In this document: positions 1-9,442 of the stretch, in pieces
How the letters are laid out: each line of letters begins with the position of its first letter
How positions within the stretch are numbered: the stretch's first letter is position 1
Source: a bacterium
GTDB lineage: Bacteria; Desulfobacterota; DSWW01
Direction: 5' to 3'
DNA: 64,000 nucleotides
NCBI GenBank assembly: GCA_028277985.1
Contig: JANQFG010000289.1
Span: 62,001 to 126,000, forward strand
Notes under the pieces: model-generated
What the model was told of the DNA's origin: nothing
The model's database searches: none
Seen by the model: only the letters and a program-made list of their open reading frames with translations
Made by a program: the position numbers and the translations under genes

Positions 1-498
1 ATCGAAGTATTTCATCCAGTCCACACTGATGATGAACTTCCACGTAAGGACGAAGGCGACCGCGGGCAGGATGAAGACCACCAGCAGCATGACCCATTTC
101 GTGTATTTCCCCTTCTTTCTCTCGCCCTTACCAAGCAACAGAAGACTCGCGTGAAACACACTCAGGAGACAGATCCCCCACAGGAAGATCTCTTGAATGG
201 GGGGGGTCTGGTTCCCGGAGTAGGTCCATACCCCTCTTGTCGTCCCCCACCACTCGAGCCAGTAGGCAAGAGCAAAGGCGGAGATGTACATGGGAATATC
301 CGTCCGGAAATCGCTCTTGATAAGATTGAGCGAGAAGAGGACAAAGATGATCCCTCCCCACAGGGTGTTTCCGACCGTGTAAACGCGGATCATCCGATCC
401 CATCCGCCGAACACAAAATGGACCACCGTCCAGAACAGGAAGAGATCGAACAGGATCGTACCGATAAGGAGGTAGTGTCGCCTGAGGAATTCCATCAT
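1..498 (-). CDS. Multi-pass membrane protein, partial (C-terminus outside window)
   Basis: Reading the minus strand from ATG at 498 gives 166 codons with no stop before position 1, so the protein runs off the left edge. Hydrophobic stretches lie at about residues 8-31, 42-60, 70-85, 104-121 and 136-155, giving at least five membrane segments joined by short basic loops. A tryptophan-rich loop (EWWGTTRGVW, about residues 81-90) lies between segments three and four and loosely recalls carotenoid-pathway membrane proteins, but I would not assign a function. The start codon overlaps the stop of the upstream CoA-ligase-like gene (TGATG), so the two are probably co-transcribed and translationally coupled. 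Confidence 0.7.
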   Translation of the reverse strand, partial: MMEFLRRHYLLIGTILFDLFLFWTVVHFVFGGWDRMIRVYTVGNTLWGGIIFVLFSLNLIKSDFRTDIPMYISAFALAYWLEWWGTTRGVWTYSGNQTPPIQEIFLWGICLLSVFHASLLLLGKGERKKGKYTKWVMLLVVFILPAVAFVLTWKFIISVDWMKYFD

Positions 499-1946
499 CA
501 CCTGTCGCTCGAGGTTGCACCCTGCCATTCGTTGACGCGCGCCACGGCACGCGCAAGCTTGCGCATGGAATGGAACACGGGCAGACCTGCCTGTACAAAG
601 GCCTCCTGCACGGTCAGAAACTCCTTCATACCATCCAGATCCTGGGGAGGACGCAAGGCAAGAACGACCGGCTTTCCGTTCTCCCGCACGGTCTCGTGCA
701 TCCCCTCGATGACCGGTTTGAGGAAGTCTTCGGTAGAGAGGCGCCCCAGGCCCCAGCGGCTGATCGGGTGGAACCCCAGATGATAGACGAGCAGGTCGAT
801 CTCCGGGACCTTGCCGAGGACCTGCAAGGCAACGCAGATCGCCTCCGGAGTGGCAAGGTTGGGTGTGTCGAGCGGGTTGATGAAGATACTGCCGGGTACG
901 GGAAGAACTTGCTTGAGCTCCTCCTGGACATCGAACGAGAACCCGGGCAGCTGAAGCCCCTCCTTCTCCATCCCGTCACCCGCCAGCACGCTGGGCCCTC
1001 CACCTGCACCCATGAGGGCAACACCGCCACCCTGGGGCAGAGGTTTCATGAACCGGAAGACCGTCAGCACGTCGATCATCTCATCCAGATCATCCACCTG
1101 GATGGCCTTCACCTGACGACAGAGCGCGTCGAAGATGGCAACCGAGCTGGTCAGGCTCGCCGTGTGTCCGTGGGCTGCCCGCCTGCCTGCCTCGGTCCGG
1201 CCCCCTTTGTATATGACCACCGGCTTCCGGGATGCCGCGTGATCCAGTGCCTCGAGAAAACGTGTGCCGTCTTTCACCCCTTCTATGTAGGCGGCGATGA
1301 TCTCGGTTTCCGGATCTCCCGCAAAATAGTCCAGCAGCTCGCATTCATCCACGTCCAGGGCATTTCCATAGCTCACTACCTTGCTGAATCGAAGACCCCT
1401 CGGCCGGCTGTAGTGCGGGATGTTCTGCGCGTGGCCGCCGCTCTGAGAGATGAAGCCGATCGGCCCCGACTCCAGGGGATCGTCAAAGTGGTTGACCACC
1501 CGGCTCTTGGGCACGTAGAGACCGACACAGTTCGGGCCGATGATCCGAAAACCTCCGGCCCTGGCCTTGACCAGCATCTCCTGCTCCAGATCGGCCCGGT
1601 CCTGATACCCGCTCTCGCCGAACCCGGCGGTGAAGAAGTGGACGGATCGCACTCCTTTCTCTGCACACTCGTCGAGGAGCCTGAGGACCGATTCCGCCGG
1701 GATGTTGACGACCACATGATCGACCACCCCCGGAATGGCCGTAACGCTCGGATAGCAGGGAAGATCCAGAACTTCCTCGTACTTCGGATTGACCGGGTAG
1801 ATAGCCGGGTATTCCGCCCCCTTGAGTGCGTGAACGACCAGCTCCGCAAAAGCGAGCTTCGTAGCGGAAACACCCACCACTGCTACTCCCCGGGGAGAAA
1901 AGACTTCGTCCAGTGTGACTTGCTTCGTTGCTGAGCGTTGATTCAT
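498..1946 (-). CDS. Acyl-CoA synthetase (NDP-forming) alpha-type / CoA-binding protein
   Basis: The product (482 aa from ATG 1946; an in-frame ATG at 1994 is possible) has the order of the NDP-forming acetate/acyl-CoA ligase alpha subunit. A CoA-binding Rossmann domain spans about residues 12-120 and ends near GPNCVG (137-142). Two succinyl-CoA-ligase-like flavodoxin domains follow, with GFISQSGG at about 164-171 and a GHTAS segment (260-264) at the position of the phosphohistidine loop. The ATP-grasp beta domain is absent, so a separate beta subunit would be needed for thioester formation. ATG 1946 is preferred because AGGAAGAG lies six bases upstream. The stop overlaps the start of the downstream membrane-protein gene. 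The actual acyl substrate cannot be read from the sequence. Confidence 0.8.
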   Translation of the reverse strand: MNQRSATKQVTLDEVFSPRGVAVVGVSATKLAFAELVVHALKGAEYPAIYPVNPKYEEVLDLPCYPSVTAIPGVVDHVVVNIPAESVLRLLDECAEKGVRSVHFFTAGFGESGYQDRADLEQEMLVKARAGGFRIIGPNCVGLYVPKSRVVNHFDDPLESGPIGFISQSGGHAQNIPHYSRPRGLRFSKVVSYGNALDVDECELLDYFAGDPETEIIAAYIEGVKDGTRFLEALDHAASRKPVVIYKGGRTEAGRRAAHGHTASLTSSVAIFDALCRQVKAIQVDDLDEMIDVLTVFRFMKPLPQGGGVALMGAGGGPSVLAGDGMEKEGLQLPGFSFDVQEELKQVLPVPGSIFINPLDTPNLATPEAICVALQVLGKVPEIDLLVYHLGFHPISRWGLGRLSTEDFLKPVIEGMHETVRENGKPVVLALRPPQDLDGMKEFLTVQEAFVQAGLPVFHSMRKLARAVARVNEWQGATSSDR

Positions 1947-2178
1947 GTTGCGCTCTTCCTGTGGATTCATGATGGGATTCGCAGTAGAGTCCAATCATCC
2001 CCCTCAGGACATCATCCTGTCAAGCAGACGGGAACCGCCAAACTCCGTTCTTCTTTTTTTTGTTGACCTCGCGCTCCGTCTTCGAGTATTCGAGAAGAGA
2101 GGCTCTTCGGTTCCGCTTCATCCGGACCGTCGTGACGTCTAACCGGTAACGACCACTCGGAAATGGAAGGAACGAAGA

Positions 2179-3480
2179 ATGAAACACGTACTGCGATTTC
2201 CCTCGTGTACCCTGGTTCTATTCTTCTTGCTTCTTCTGGCTCCCACGGCAACGGCCGATGTCTCACCCGGGGACGTTCTCGACGAGACGAACTGGGAGAA
2301 GGCTGAAGGGCTCCTGCCCGAGTCGATCCTCAACTGGGTGAAGAACGGCGATTTCGTCCTCCAGGTCTATGGACTCAAATACAAACCCCTCGATTTCTTC
2401 CCCGAACATCAACTGGAGGCCTTCACGGCGAATGTCGGCAAATACGAGCTGGATCCGGACGGCGGCATCGTGGAGGCAGAGACGGGAAAGATGCCGAAGC
2501 ACATCGTCGGTACTCCCTTTCCCGTGAACACAGAGGACGATCCCAGGCTGGCCGAAAAGCTCATGGAGAACAATCACTACATGCAGTACATGCCCGGAGA
2601 TCTCAGGTTCCCCTTTCAGGGAATCTGGCTGAACCGCTCCGGTTACGTACGAGAGACCGAGTCCCTGCTGATTCAAAAGGCCCTCGACGGGTATCCCGGG
2701 GCCCTGGAGATCTCCAACCCCCGACGCATTGAAAAGTACATCATCATGGCCGTGAGGAAGCCTTACGATCTGTCGGGCTCGTCCATCATGACCTGGCGTT
2801 ATCGCGATCCGAAGAAGCAGGACAACAGCTTCGCCTACTCCCCGATGATCCGAAGGGTGCGGCGCATGAGTGCCGCCAACCGATCGGATGCCCTCATGGG
2901 ATCCGATATGGCCATCGATGACGCGAACGGCTACGACGGAAAGGTCACCGCTTTTCATTGGAAGATCTTGAGGAAGCAGGAAGCCCTCATCCCGGTCCTG
3001 GACATCGAACCTCAGCGGATCGTGCAGAACAGCCAGGGGGAATGGGAGACAACGAAGGATATCAAACCCGTCATCTACGGCTATCAGAAGGAAGGCTGGC
3101 AAGGGGCTGCCTGGGCGCCAACCAACTTGTGCTGGGTCAAGCGGCCCATCTACGTGATCGAGATGAATGCCAAGGACCGCTATTACAACTACGGAGTTCA
3201 GCACATATGGTTCGAGGCGGAGACCTACGGAGCCTCGTTCAAGATCATACACGACAAGGCCGGCGACTACTGGAAGACGCTCTTCATCTCCGGCGCGGCC
3301 CTCGAAAGTGATGACAAGAGCATGCGGTTCTACACGGTCTCGAGTCAGCAGATGATCGACGACCGGGCAGATCGCTCGACCGTGATCGAAGACTGCAGCC
3401 CACGGAACATATGGGCCCACTTCGCGAAGATGGATATCAACTACTTCTCGCTGGGGGGATTTCAGAAGTTCTGCAAGTAG
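2179..3480 (+). CDS. DUF1329 family exported protein
   Basis: The 433-aa product starts with a clear Sec signal peptide (basic start, leucine run, cleavage near residue 26 after ATA). The mature part matches the DUF1329 family in length and motifs, a LolA/LolB-like periplasmic or outer-membrane-associated fold: a PFPVNTEDDP segment near residue 115, an RRVRRMSA motif near 227 and the W-rich RPIYVIEM region near 325. In other bacteria DUF1329 genes sit beside DUF1302 and RND/MMPL exporter genes and are linked to lipid or hydrophobic-substrate handling; no such partners are visible here. AAGGA lies a few bases before the ATG. The molecular function is unknown for the family. Confidence 0.85.
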   Translation: MKHVLRFPSCTLVLFFLLLLAPTATADVSPGDVLDETNWEKAEGLLPESILNWVKNGDFVLQVYGLKYKPLDFFPEHQLEAFTANVGKYELDPDGGIVEAETGKMPKHIVGTPFPVNTEDDPRLAEKLMENNHYMQYMPGDLRFPFQGIWLNRSGYVRETESLLIQKALDGYPGALEISNPRRIEKYIIMAVRKPYDLSGSSIMTWRYRDPKKQDNSFAYSPMIRRVRRMSAANRSDALMGSDMAIDDANGYDGKVTAFHWKILRKQEALIPVLDIEPQRIVQNSQGEWETTKDIKPVIYGYQKEGWQGAAWAPTNLCWVKRPIYVIEMNAKDRYYNYGVQHIWFEAETYGASFKIIHDKAGDYWKTLFISGAALESDDKSMRFYTVSSQQMIDDRADRSTVIEDCSPRNIWAHFAKMDINYFSLGGFQKFCK

Positions 3481-3491
3481 GGCGACCCGCC

Positions 3492-4823
3492 TCAGTGCAC
3501 GCCCGGGTCCGCGTCGTTGGAATCACACGGGGCGCCATACCCATCCCCATCCGCATCGGTCTGGTCAGGGTTGGCGATGTAGAAGCAGTTGTCTTCCGCG
3601 GATGCGACCGAGTCATTGTCAGGATCGTCCGGAGCCGGAACCGTCGAAACCCACAGAGAGGCTCCCCCTCCAGCCGACGACGTCCCCACCACGATGTGCC
3701 CGTCCACGAAAACAATCGGACCGATCCCAAGGACGTTCGGATCACCAAAACCCCGAACCGTCAGTCGATACCACTGCGACCCATCGTACCGCACCACCCG
3801 ACCGCCTGGCGCGGTGCTGTCCGTGGCGCCCAGATACAGTGACCCCTGTATAACCGCCGCTCCGTGATAGTAGAACCTTCGCGTATCACTTGCCACTACA
3901 CCCCGAGGGAAGACCACCTCTGTCCAGTCAGAGCCGTCATAGCTCCACAGTTCGGCCCGCTGGGTCTCGCTGAAGGTGCCCGCGTACAGGCGTCCGTTGT
4001 AGACCTTCATGTCCGGCGTGTTCTCCTGCGCCCTGCCCGCTCCGAATCCGTCCCCAGGGTTCACTTTTTCCCACAGGAGAAGATCCGGGTTGCCCGGGTC
4101 CGGCGTATCACCGTCGGTTCTCCAGACCTGGGTGCCTGTTCCGGGTCTACTGCCGTGTCCGTTTTCGGTTGCCACGTAGAGGTGGCTCCCGAAGACCTCC
4201 ATCGTGGTGGCGTCCGTGTTCTGGTCGTTGCCGAATCCGTTTCGATTGACTCTTTCCCAGCTGCTCCCGTCTTGCGACCTCCACACTCCGCAACCGGGGA
4301 AGAAGGTATAGATGCCCGCGTAGAGCATCCCTTCGAAATCCTCGAGGGCTGTAACAGCCAATCCCTGGAACGAACTTGGGTCCACACGTTCCCAGTCCTG
4401 CTGCCCCTGGGGCGAAGTGATCCCCTGTCTCGTGCGCCAGAGGTTTGCACCGTCCAGAATGTTCCAGGTTCCTACATAGAGCTGATTACCAAAGACCGCC
4501 ATACCGGTAGTCGTGAAATTGTGTCGCGGAACAGCGATGCCGAAACCCGGGTCGATCACCTCTACCGCGCTCCAGGAGCTTCCGGCGCGGGAAATACGAA
4601 ACACCATGCATCCGTCCACCTCGTTCCAGGTCCCTAAATAGGCGTCACCCCCGAAGACGGCGGCGCTCACCGCGGAGCCGTTGTCTGAATCCCCGTAACC
4701 GTTGTCCAGCACCTTGCTGAAGCCGGACTCCCCCGGTGAAGCCGACATCGATGGGCTCGACTCCGTACCGGAGCAGGCCGCGAGCAGGACCACCAGAAGG
4801 ATCAAGCCGGGAGCATTCTTCAC
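3492..4823 (-). CDS. Beta-propeller lipoprotein with calcium-binding tail
   Basis: From GTG 4823 the product is about 443 aa and opens with a short basic start, a hydrophobic core and the lipobox LAAC, so it should be lipidated. In-frame ATGs at 4874 and 4859 would add a long n-region and overlap the preceding gene; GTG 4823 gives a standard signal. The body contains repeated units of the form (L)YVGTWN / LYAGTF / LYVATEN followed by W-rich strands, typical of Kelch-like or sortilin-like propellers. The last 45 residues are rich in Asp (DPDNDSVASAEDNC, TDADGDGYG) and look like thrombospondin type-3 calcium repeats. It follows the FG-GAP/FGE gene in the same direction. No enzymatic motif was seen; a surface binding role is inferred. 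Confidence 0.7.
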   Translation of the reverse strand: MKNAPGLILLVVLLAACSGTESSPSMSASPGESGFSKVLDNGYGDSDNGSAVSAAVFGGDAYLGTWNEVDGCMVFRISRAGSSWSAVEVIDPGFGIAVPRHNFTTTGMAVFGNQLYVGTWNILDGANLWRTRQGITSPQGQQDWERVDPSSFQGLAVTALEDFEGMLYAGIYTFFPGCGVWRSQDGSSWERVNRNGFGNDQNTDATTMEVFGSHLYVATENGHGSRPGTGTQVWRTDGDTPDPGNPDLLLWEKVNPGDGFGAGRAQENTPDMKVYNGRLYAGTFSETQRAELWSYDGSDWTEVVFPRGVVASDTRRFYYHGAAVIQGSLYLGATDSTAPGGRVVRYDGSQWYRLTVRGFGDPNVLGIGPIVFVDGHIVVGTSSAGGGASLWVSTVPAPDDPDNDSVASAEDNCFYIANPDQTDADGDGYGAPCDSNDADPGVH

Positions 4824-4846
4824 CCTATCTTGATCTCTTTTTCCTT

Positions 4847-7800
4847 TCACCGGGCACATCGGAACCCTCTCCAATCGGAATCGACGTTCGGTGAGCTGTT
4901 TACGCGTTCGGCCACCCTTAGATCATACGAGCTACCGTACCATGAACCGCCACGCAGAACTCGTCCGGCACCAACGGCCGGGCCGACGGGCGAGACGAGC
5001 AACCCCTGGTCCATGCAGTGCTGGTAAAATTCTCTGTCGTAGTAGTCGTTGACCCATTCCTGCACGTTTCCAGCCATGTCCACGAGCCCGTAGCCATTTG
5101 CCGGATAGCTGCCCACCCGAGTCGTATCGTTGTCCTGCGGGTCACCGGAATGGAGGTAGTTCGCATACATTCCGTCGAGCTCGTCGCCCCAGGGGAAGCG
5201 ATTCCCCGGCACTCCTCCCCGAGCGGAGCACTCCCACTCCGCCTCGGAAGGTAACCGCTTCCCTGCCCATTCGCAATAATCATCCGCCTGCCACCAGGTG
5301 ACATAGATGACGGGATAGTCGTCATATTCGGGGTTCCCGTAATAACTCGCTCTTGTTTCACTCTCCGTCCTTGCGGGAGGCGAGCACGACCCTGCAGACA
5401 CGCATTCCGCGTATTCTCGGTTTGTCACCTCGTGGACGTCCATTTCGAAGGCAGGAAGCCAGACCACGTGGACAGGCAGCTCATCCGGCCCGCCTTCATC
5501 GAAAGAGTCTCCCATTTCGAAGTTGCATCCGACGATCGGGACCATCCCGGAGCCGGCCACAGTCTTCAGCATCCACCAGGGGCCAGTCACCTCCAAATCA
5601 TTCGTGTTCGTGTTCACCCCCACGACGACCCAATAGCAGGGCGTGTATGGCTCGAGCAGCTTCCACAACTCGGCCGATATCGAGTAGGTGGTCCCGTATG
5701 TCTTACGGACCAACGAGTAGTAACCGGACCCGGTGTAGGGGAAGACCGTGTAGATGAAGAACAGATCATAGCCACCTCTGGCCCATTCGAGTTCCGGCGG
5801 GCCCGCCGACGCGAAGCCGTCGGGCGGGCGAAGCTGGATGAGTTCGGACGCGGATTTGTTGAACAAGACGGAAAAGTCGCTGCTCCTGGTGTTTGCGACG
5901 ACCAGTTCCGCGCTTCCGTCTCCATCCAGGTCTCCTATGGAAACAGGACCGGGTCCGTCTCCTGCTCGGTATTGATCCGCCGGCAAGAAGGTGCCGTCTC
6001 CCTTGTTCAGGAGCACGTACACCGCCCCCGGATCCTCTTCGTAGCGGTCCCCCTCCTCCGTGAAGACGAGGTCCAGGCTCCCGTCCCCTGTAAGATCAAA
6101 CGCAATGGGCCGACCGGGATTGTCTCCGGTGACATAGTCCCTGGGCCCTTGGAGACTACCGTCACCGTCATTCAAATAGACGGAGAACAGGTTCTCGCCG
6201 GGGTTGGCCGCCACCACATCCGGACTCCCGTCCTGATCCAAATCCCCCAGGAAGATGGATCTGTACCCGTATCTCTCATAGCGGATCGGCGCCCGGAAGG
6301 TACCGTCCCCGTTTCCGGGCATAACGCCCAATGCATCCCGGAATGCCACGACCAGATCCAGGGGACCATCTCCGTCGAGGTCGCCGGCGGCTATGGAGTA
6401 GCTGTATTCGCCAGCCTCGTAGTCCGCCTGTACACCAAACGTGCCATCCCCCTGGTTCAACAGGACGCTCACCCTGTCCGTATAGCTCGTACTCGAGAAC
6501 GCGAGGTCAGGACTCTCGTCTCCGTTCAAATCAGCCGCAGCAAAATCGCTTGTGTAGCTCGTCAAATCATATTCGCCGGCGGGCTCGAATGTACCGTCCC
6601 CGTTTCCCAACAGCAAGATAACCGAGCTGCCCCTCCTCACCGACAGATCAAACACACGGTCACCGTTGAAGTCCTCGACTCGTACGCCTCGCACATCCGC
6701 TGCTTGATAGCGATCCTTCAACGTCAGGGACCCGGTGCCACTGTTCGAGAACACCGAGACCGAATCATTCGTGCTGCTCGCAACGACAAGATCCAGCGAA
6801 CCGTCTCGGTCCAGGTCTTTCAACGCTACATCAGACGGTGCCTCCTCTGGCACGTAATATGTAACTGCTCGAAAGTGCCCGCGCCCATATCCCAGGAACA
6901 GAGAAATGCCGGCCGATTCCTCATCCTCCGGGTCCTGGGACACCGTTGCGACCGCAAAGTCGAACAAGCGGTCCCCATCGAAATCGTTCACGGCCATCGC
7001 GACCGGAAGGTTCCCGGTGTGATAGGTCACACTCGGCTCAAAGGTGCCGTCCCCCTGACCAACGAGCATCCACACATCACTGTCCGCGTAGTTGGCTACC
7101 ACAAGATCCAGTTCACCGTCGCCGTCGAAATCCTCAATGCCGGCCGACCAGGGCGCTTCGCCGACCCCGAACCGACCCGCTCCTTGGAAGGTCCCGTCGC
7201 CACGGTTCAGCAGAACGGATACGTCCCAGGAAAGGAAGTTGGCGGAAGCCAGATCAACGCTCCCCTCTCCATCCAGGTCTCCCGCGACCAGGTAAGAGGG
7301 TGCTCCTTCCACGTCGTAACCGACCGGGAGATCGAACCCACCACCACCCATGTTTCGTAACACCACTACGCGGTCCGTCAGGCTGTTCGCTACGGCCAGG
7401 TCCATGTTCTGGTCACCGTCCAGATTGGCCATCACGATCCTGGCCAGGCCGTCCTCGATCTCCAGATTGTTAGAAGGTTGAAATGACCCGTCCCCGTTGT
7501 TCAGTAGGATGGACACACTTCCAGGGTTCCCGGGATCCAGAACATTTCCGAAATTCGATACAGCCAGATCCGGGCTGTGGTCCCCGTTCAAGTCCCCAAT
7601 CGTCACGGAAGTGGGCAGGAACCCTGCTTCGTACTCCACTGGAGGCAGAAATGTCCCGTGGGAAGTGTTAAAGAACAGCATCACCTTGCCGGGGCCTCCC
7701 CAACCCATGAGATCCCCGAAATCGGTGACCGCAAGATCGGGGCTTCCGTCCCCGTTCAAATCCTCCACAGCCACCGAGGTGGGAAGAGACCCGGCTGCGT

Positions 7801-8080
7801 AGTCGACAGGCTCGGCGAAGTCGTCGCCGCCCCGGTTCAGAAGAATCGACACGCTCCCCTCCCCTTCCAAAAACACTGCCGTGGGGAGTTTCGCGACCAC
7901 CAGGTCTGCCATCCCGTCTCCGTTGAGGTCCCCGGACGCCACGTCCCTGGGTTGCTCTGTTGTGGCAAGATCGATCCTCTGATAGAACAGGCGACCCGCC
8001 ATGCATGGTCTTTCAACGGCGAGGGACAGGAACAAAGCGGAAATCACCTGGAAGAACACCAGGAATGCGCACCGATTCAT
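4847..8080 (-). CDS. Exported FG-GAP/VCBS repeat protein fused to an FGE-sulfatase-like domain
   Basis: The 1077-aa product has a signal peptide (cleavage near residue 28) and about fifteen FG-GAP/VCBS repeats (GDLNGDGxxDLVVA ... SVLLNxGDGTF) over roughly residues 35-770, forming integrin-like propellers. A short Ig-like module (about 775-865) follows. The C-terminal 210 residues match the formylglycine-generating-enzyme/SUMF1 fold, with VHEVTNREYAECV, RLPSEAEWE, GNVQEWV and RGGSW ... RGFRCAR. The catalytic cysteine pair that follows RGGS in true formylglycine-generating enzymes is absent here (WYGSSY), so sulfatase activation is unlikely; many such domains in exported proteins have other or unknown roles. 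Its 3' end lies just ahead of the next lipoprotein gene. Confidence 0.85.
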   Translation of the reverse strand: MNRCAFLVFFQVISALFLSLAVERPCMAGRLFYQRIDLATTEQPRDVASGDLNGDGMADLVVAKLPTAVFLEGEGSVSILLNRGGDDFAEPVDYAAGSLPTSVAVEDLNGDGSPDLAVTDFGDLMGWGGPGKVMLFFNTSHGTFLPPVEYEAGFLPTSVTIGDLNGDHSPDLAVSNFGNVLDPGNPGSVSILLNNGDGSFQPSNNLEIEDGLARIVMANLDGDQNMDLAVANSLTDRVVVLRNMGGGGFDLPVGYDVEGAPSYLVAGDLDGEGSVDLASANFLSWDVSVLLNRGDGTFQGAGRFGVGEAPWSAGIEDFDGDGELDLVVANYADSDVWMLVGQGDGTFEPSVTYHTGNLPVAMAVNDFDGDRLFDFAVATVSQDPEDEESAGISLFLGYGRGHFRAVTYYVPEEAPSDVALKDLDRDGSLDLVVASSTNDSVSVFSNSGTGSLTLKDRYQAADVRGVRVEDFNGDRVFDLSVRRGSSVILLLGNGDGTFEPAGEYDLTSYTSDFAAADLNGDESPDLAFSSTSYTDRVSVLLNQGDGTFGVQADYEAGEYSYSIAAGDLDGDGPLDLVVAFRDALGVMPGNGDGTFRAPIRYERYGYRSIFLGDLDQDGSPDVVAANPGENLFSVYLNDGDGSLQGPRDYVTGDNPGRPIAFDLTGDGSLDLVFTEEGDRYEEDPGAVYVLLNKGDGTFLPADQYRAGDGPGPVSIGDLDGDGSAELVVANTRSSDFSVLFNKSASELIQLRPPDGFASAGPPELEWARGGYDLFFIYTVFPYTGSGYYSLVRKTYGTTYSISAELWKLLEPYTPCYWVVVGVNTNTNDLEVTGPWWMLKTVAGSGMVPIVGCNFEMGDSFDEGGPDELPVHVVWLPAFEMDVHEVTNREYAECVSAGSCSPPARTESETRASYYGNPEYDDYPVIYVTWWQADDYCEWAGKRLPSEAEWECSARGGVPGNRFPWGDELDGMYANYLHSGDPQDNDTTRVGSYPANGYGLVDMAGNVQEWVNDYYDREFYQHCMDQGLLVSPVGPAVGAGRVLRGGSWYGSSYDLRVAERVNSSPNVDSDWRGFRCAR

Positions 8081-8092
8081 GTAGCACCTCTC

Positions 8093-9442
8093 TCACGGGA
8101 GCGGTTCGGGATCCCTCCACTGGGACAACAGACATAGGTAGTTTGCGGTGCTGGGGTAGAGCACCCATCCACCGCAGAGTATCACCGGTTTCGACGAGGC
8201 GCCGAGAAGCAGGCTGGGAGCCAGCATTCCTGCCGGCAGAACCGAGTTGTCCCAGTCCATCCCGCGGGTCCATTCGGTCCCCTCCCGGACCCTGTGGACT
8301 ATGTACGAGGTCGAGGCGACCGGCCAGACCGGGTCCCAGCTGCGGGCCCAGGTGGCGTGCAGACGGCCGCCCGGGTCGAAATCGATGTCCGGGGCCCCCA
8401 GGTAAGTGCGGTGTGCCAAGAGGTGGGAGGAAGTAATGTCCAGGCCCTCGTGCGCCCAGCCCCCGCCAAGGTTCGTCATGACATGGAAAACGGTCGTCTC
8501 GTAAGGGACCCCCGTACAGACCTTTCCACAGATGAAACCGACGGCCTTCTCCCCTCCTGGACCCATGGCCAGCGAAAGCCCATTCAAGAAGGCGCTGCAG
8601 CGCATCGTCGATTGTTTGTCCTTCGGAGGCATACCGGAAGACGTGGATTCCTCGTAATGGATCCGTTCGGCATTCCATCCCTCACCGACATGCCTGTGGG
8701 CAAAGTAGATGGAAGTGCAGCTACTTCCCAAATCGGCAATCCCCTCCGGCACCCCACCCGTTCCAACGGCGACCGCCATGACCCCGTCCCCCGCGACCTC
8801 CAGTTCGATGTCGGCCCAATAGAAGCAATCATCACAGGGAAGAAGCGGGGTCAGCGGTTCGGCCTCCCAGGTTCCCTCCTCTCGCACTGCGTAGCGAAAT
8901 CCGAGACAGTGTGCCTCATAGTCATACCCGATCCATGCAACATGGGCCGTTCCGGCGGCGTCGAAGTCAATCGAGGCGGAGAAGGGGGTGCCAAACAGAT
9001 CTCCACAAAACGGTTCGATCGGTCCTATCTCCTCCGAGCCCCAGTTGTCGTCCGCCCTCCAGCCATGCATCAGATAGCAGGTCTCGTCACGCTCCTGCGG
9101 ATACACGAAATGGGGATTCCCTTCCGGATCGGCTGCCACCGAAACGCCCACCGCGTGCCTGAGGATGGGCAGCGCTGCTAGGTCCAATGGATAGTGGTCG
9201 ATTCCGAGGGCGATTTTCTCCGTTCTTAACTCAAGGCCTTCAAGTGTACCGACACTTAGCTCGTCATCCTGGTCGGCAATGAGAACAATTGCGGTTCCGT
9301 TCGCGGATTCATCGACATCTATCGGTTTGCCCGCACCCACAGGTATAGGCACCGGCACACATGCGTTGAGATAGACCGCCACAGGTAGTGCGATGAGGAG
9401 AAGAATCTCGGCCCTCACGTCAAGATATCGTGAAGTTCTCAT
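8093..9442 (-). CDS. Lipoprotein, paralogue of the adjacent gene
   Basis: This 449-aa product has a hydrophobic signal ending in the lipobox LNAC (Cys28), followed by the proline-rich PVPIPVG segment also found in its neighbour. The rest is beta-rich with repeated phrases (DPEGNPHFVY, LMHGWRADDN, THVAWIG-like strands) and a shared C-terminus QWRDPEPLP, suggesting a propeller or sialidase-like scaffold without recognisable catalytic residues. The start overlaps the stop of the upstream paralogue by ATGA, so both are translated from one mRNA. No family assignment is possible from sequence alone; a surface-exposed role is inferred from the lipobox. Confidence 0.7.
   Translation of the reverse strand: MRTSRYLDVRAEILLLIALPVAVYLNACVPVPIPVGAGKPIDVDESANGTAIVLIADQDDELSVGTLEGLELRTEKIALGIDHYPLDLAALPILRHAVGVSVAADPEGNPHFVYPQERDETCYLMHGWRADDNWGSEEIGPIEPFCGDLFGTPFSASIDFDAAGTAHVAWIGYDYEAHCLGFRYAVREEGTWEAEPLTPLLPCDDCFYWADIELEVAGDGVMAVAVGTGGVPEGIADLGSSCTSIYFAHRHVGEGWNAERIHYEESTSSGMPPKDKQSTMRCSAFLNGLSLAMGPGGEKAVGFICGKVCTGVPYETTVFHVMTNLGGGWAHEGLDITSSHLLAHRTYLGAPDIDFDPGGRLHATWARSWDPVWPVASTSYIVHRVREGTEWTRGMDWDNSVLPAGMLAPSLLLGASSKPVILCGGWVLYPSTANYLCLLSQWRDPEPLP

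Noticed and set aside
128..598. 156-codon minus-strand open frame near the left edge
   Set aside because: Another minus-strand frame (1-498) has a start overlapping the upstream stop and clear membrane segments; this one is out of frame with it.
570..1934. 454-codon plus-strand open frame opposite the CoA-ligase-like gene
   Set aside because: Antisense of a clear protein family gene; translation shows no recognisable domain.
2263..3420. 385-codon minus-strand open frame opposite the DUF1329 gene
   Set aside because: Antisense shadow of a high-GC gene with a clear family match on the plus strand.
5432..7360. 642-codon plus-strand open frame opposite the FG-GAP/FGE gene
   Set aside because: It is the mirror of the repeated GDLNGDG coding sequence; translation is low in hydrophobic core residues, has no signal or domain, and no ribosome site.
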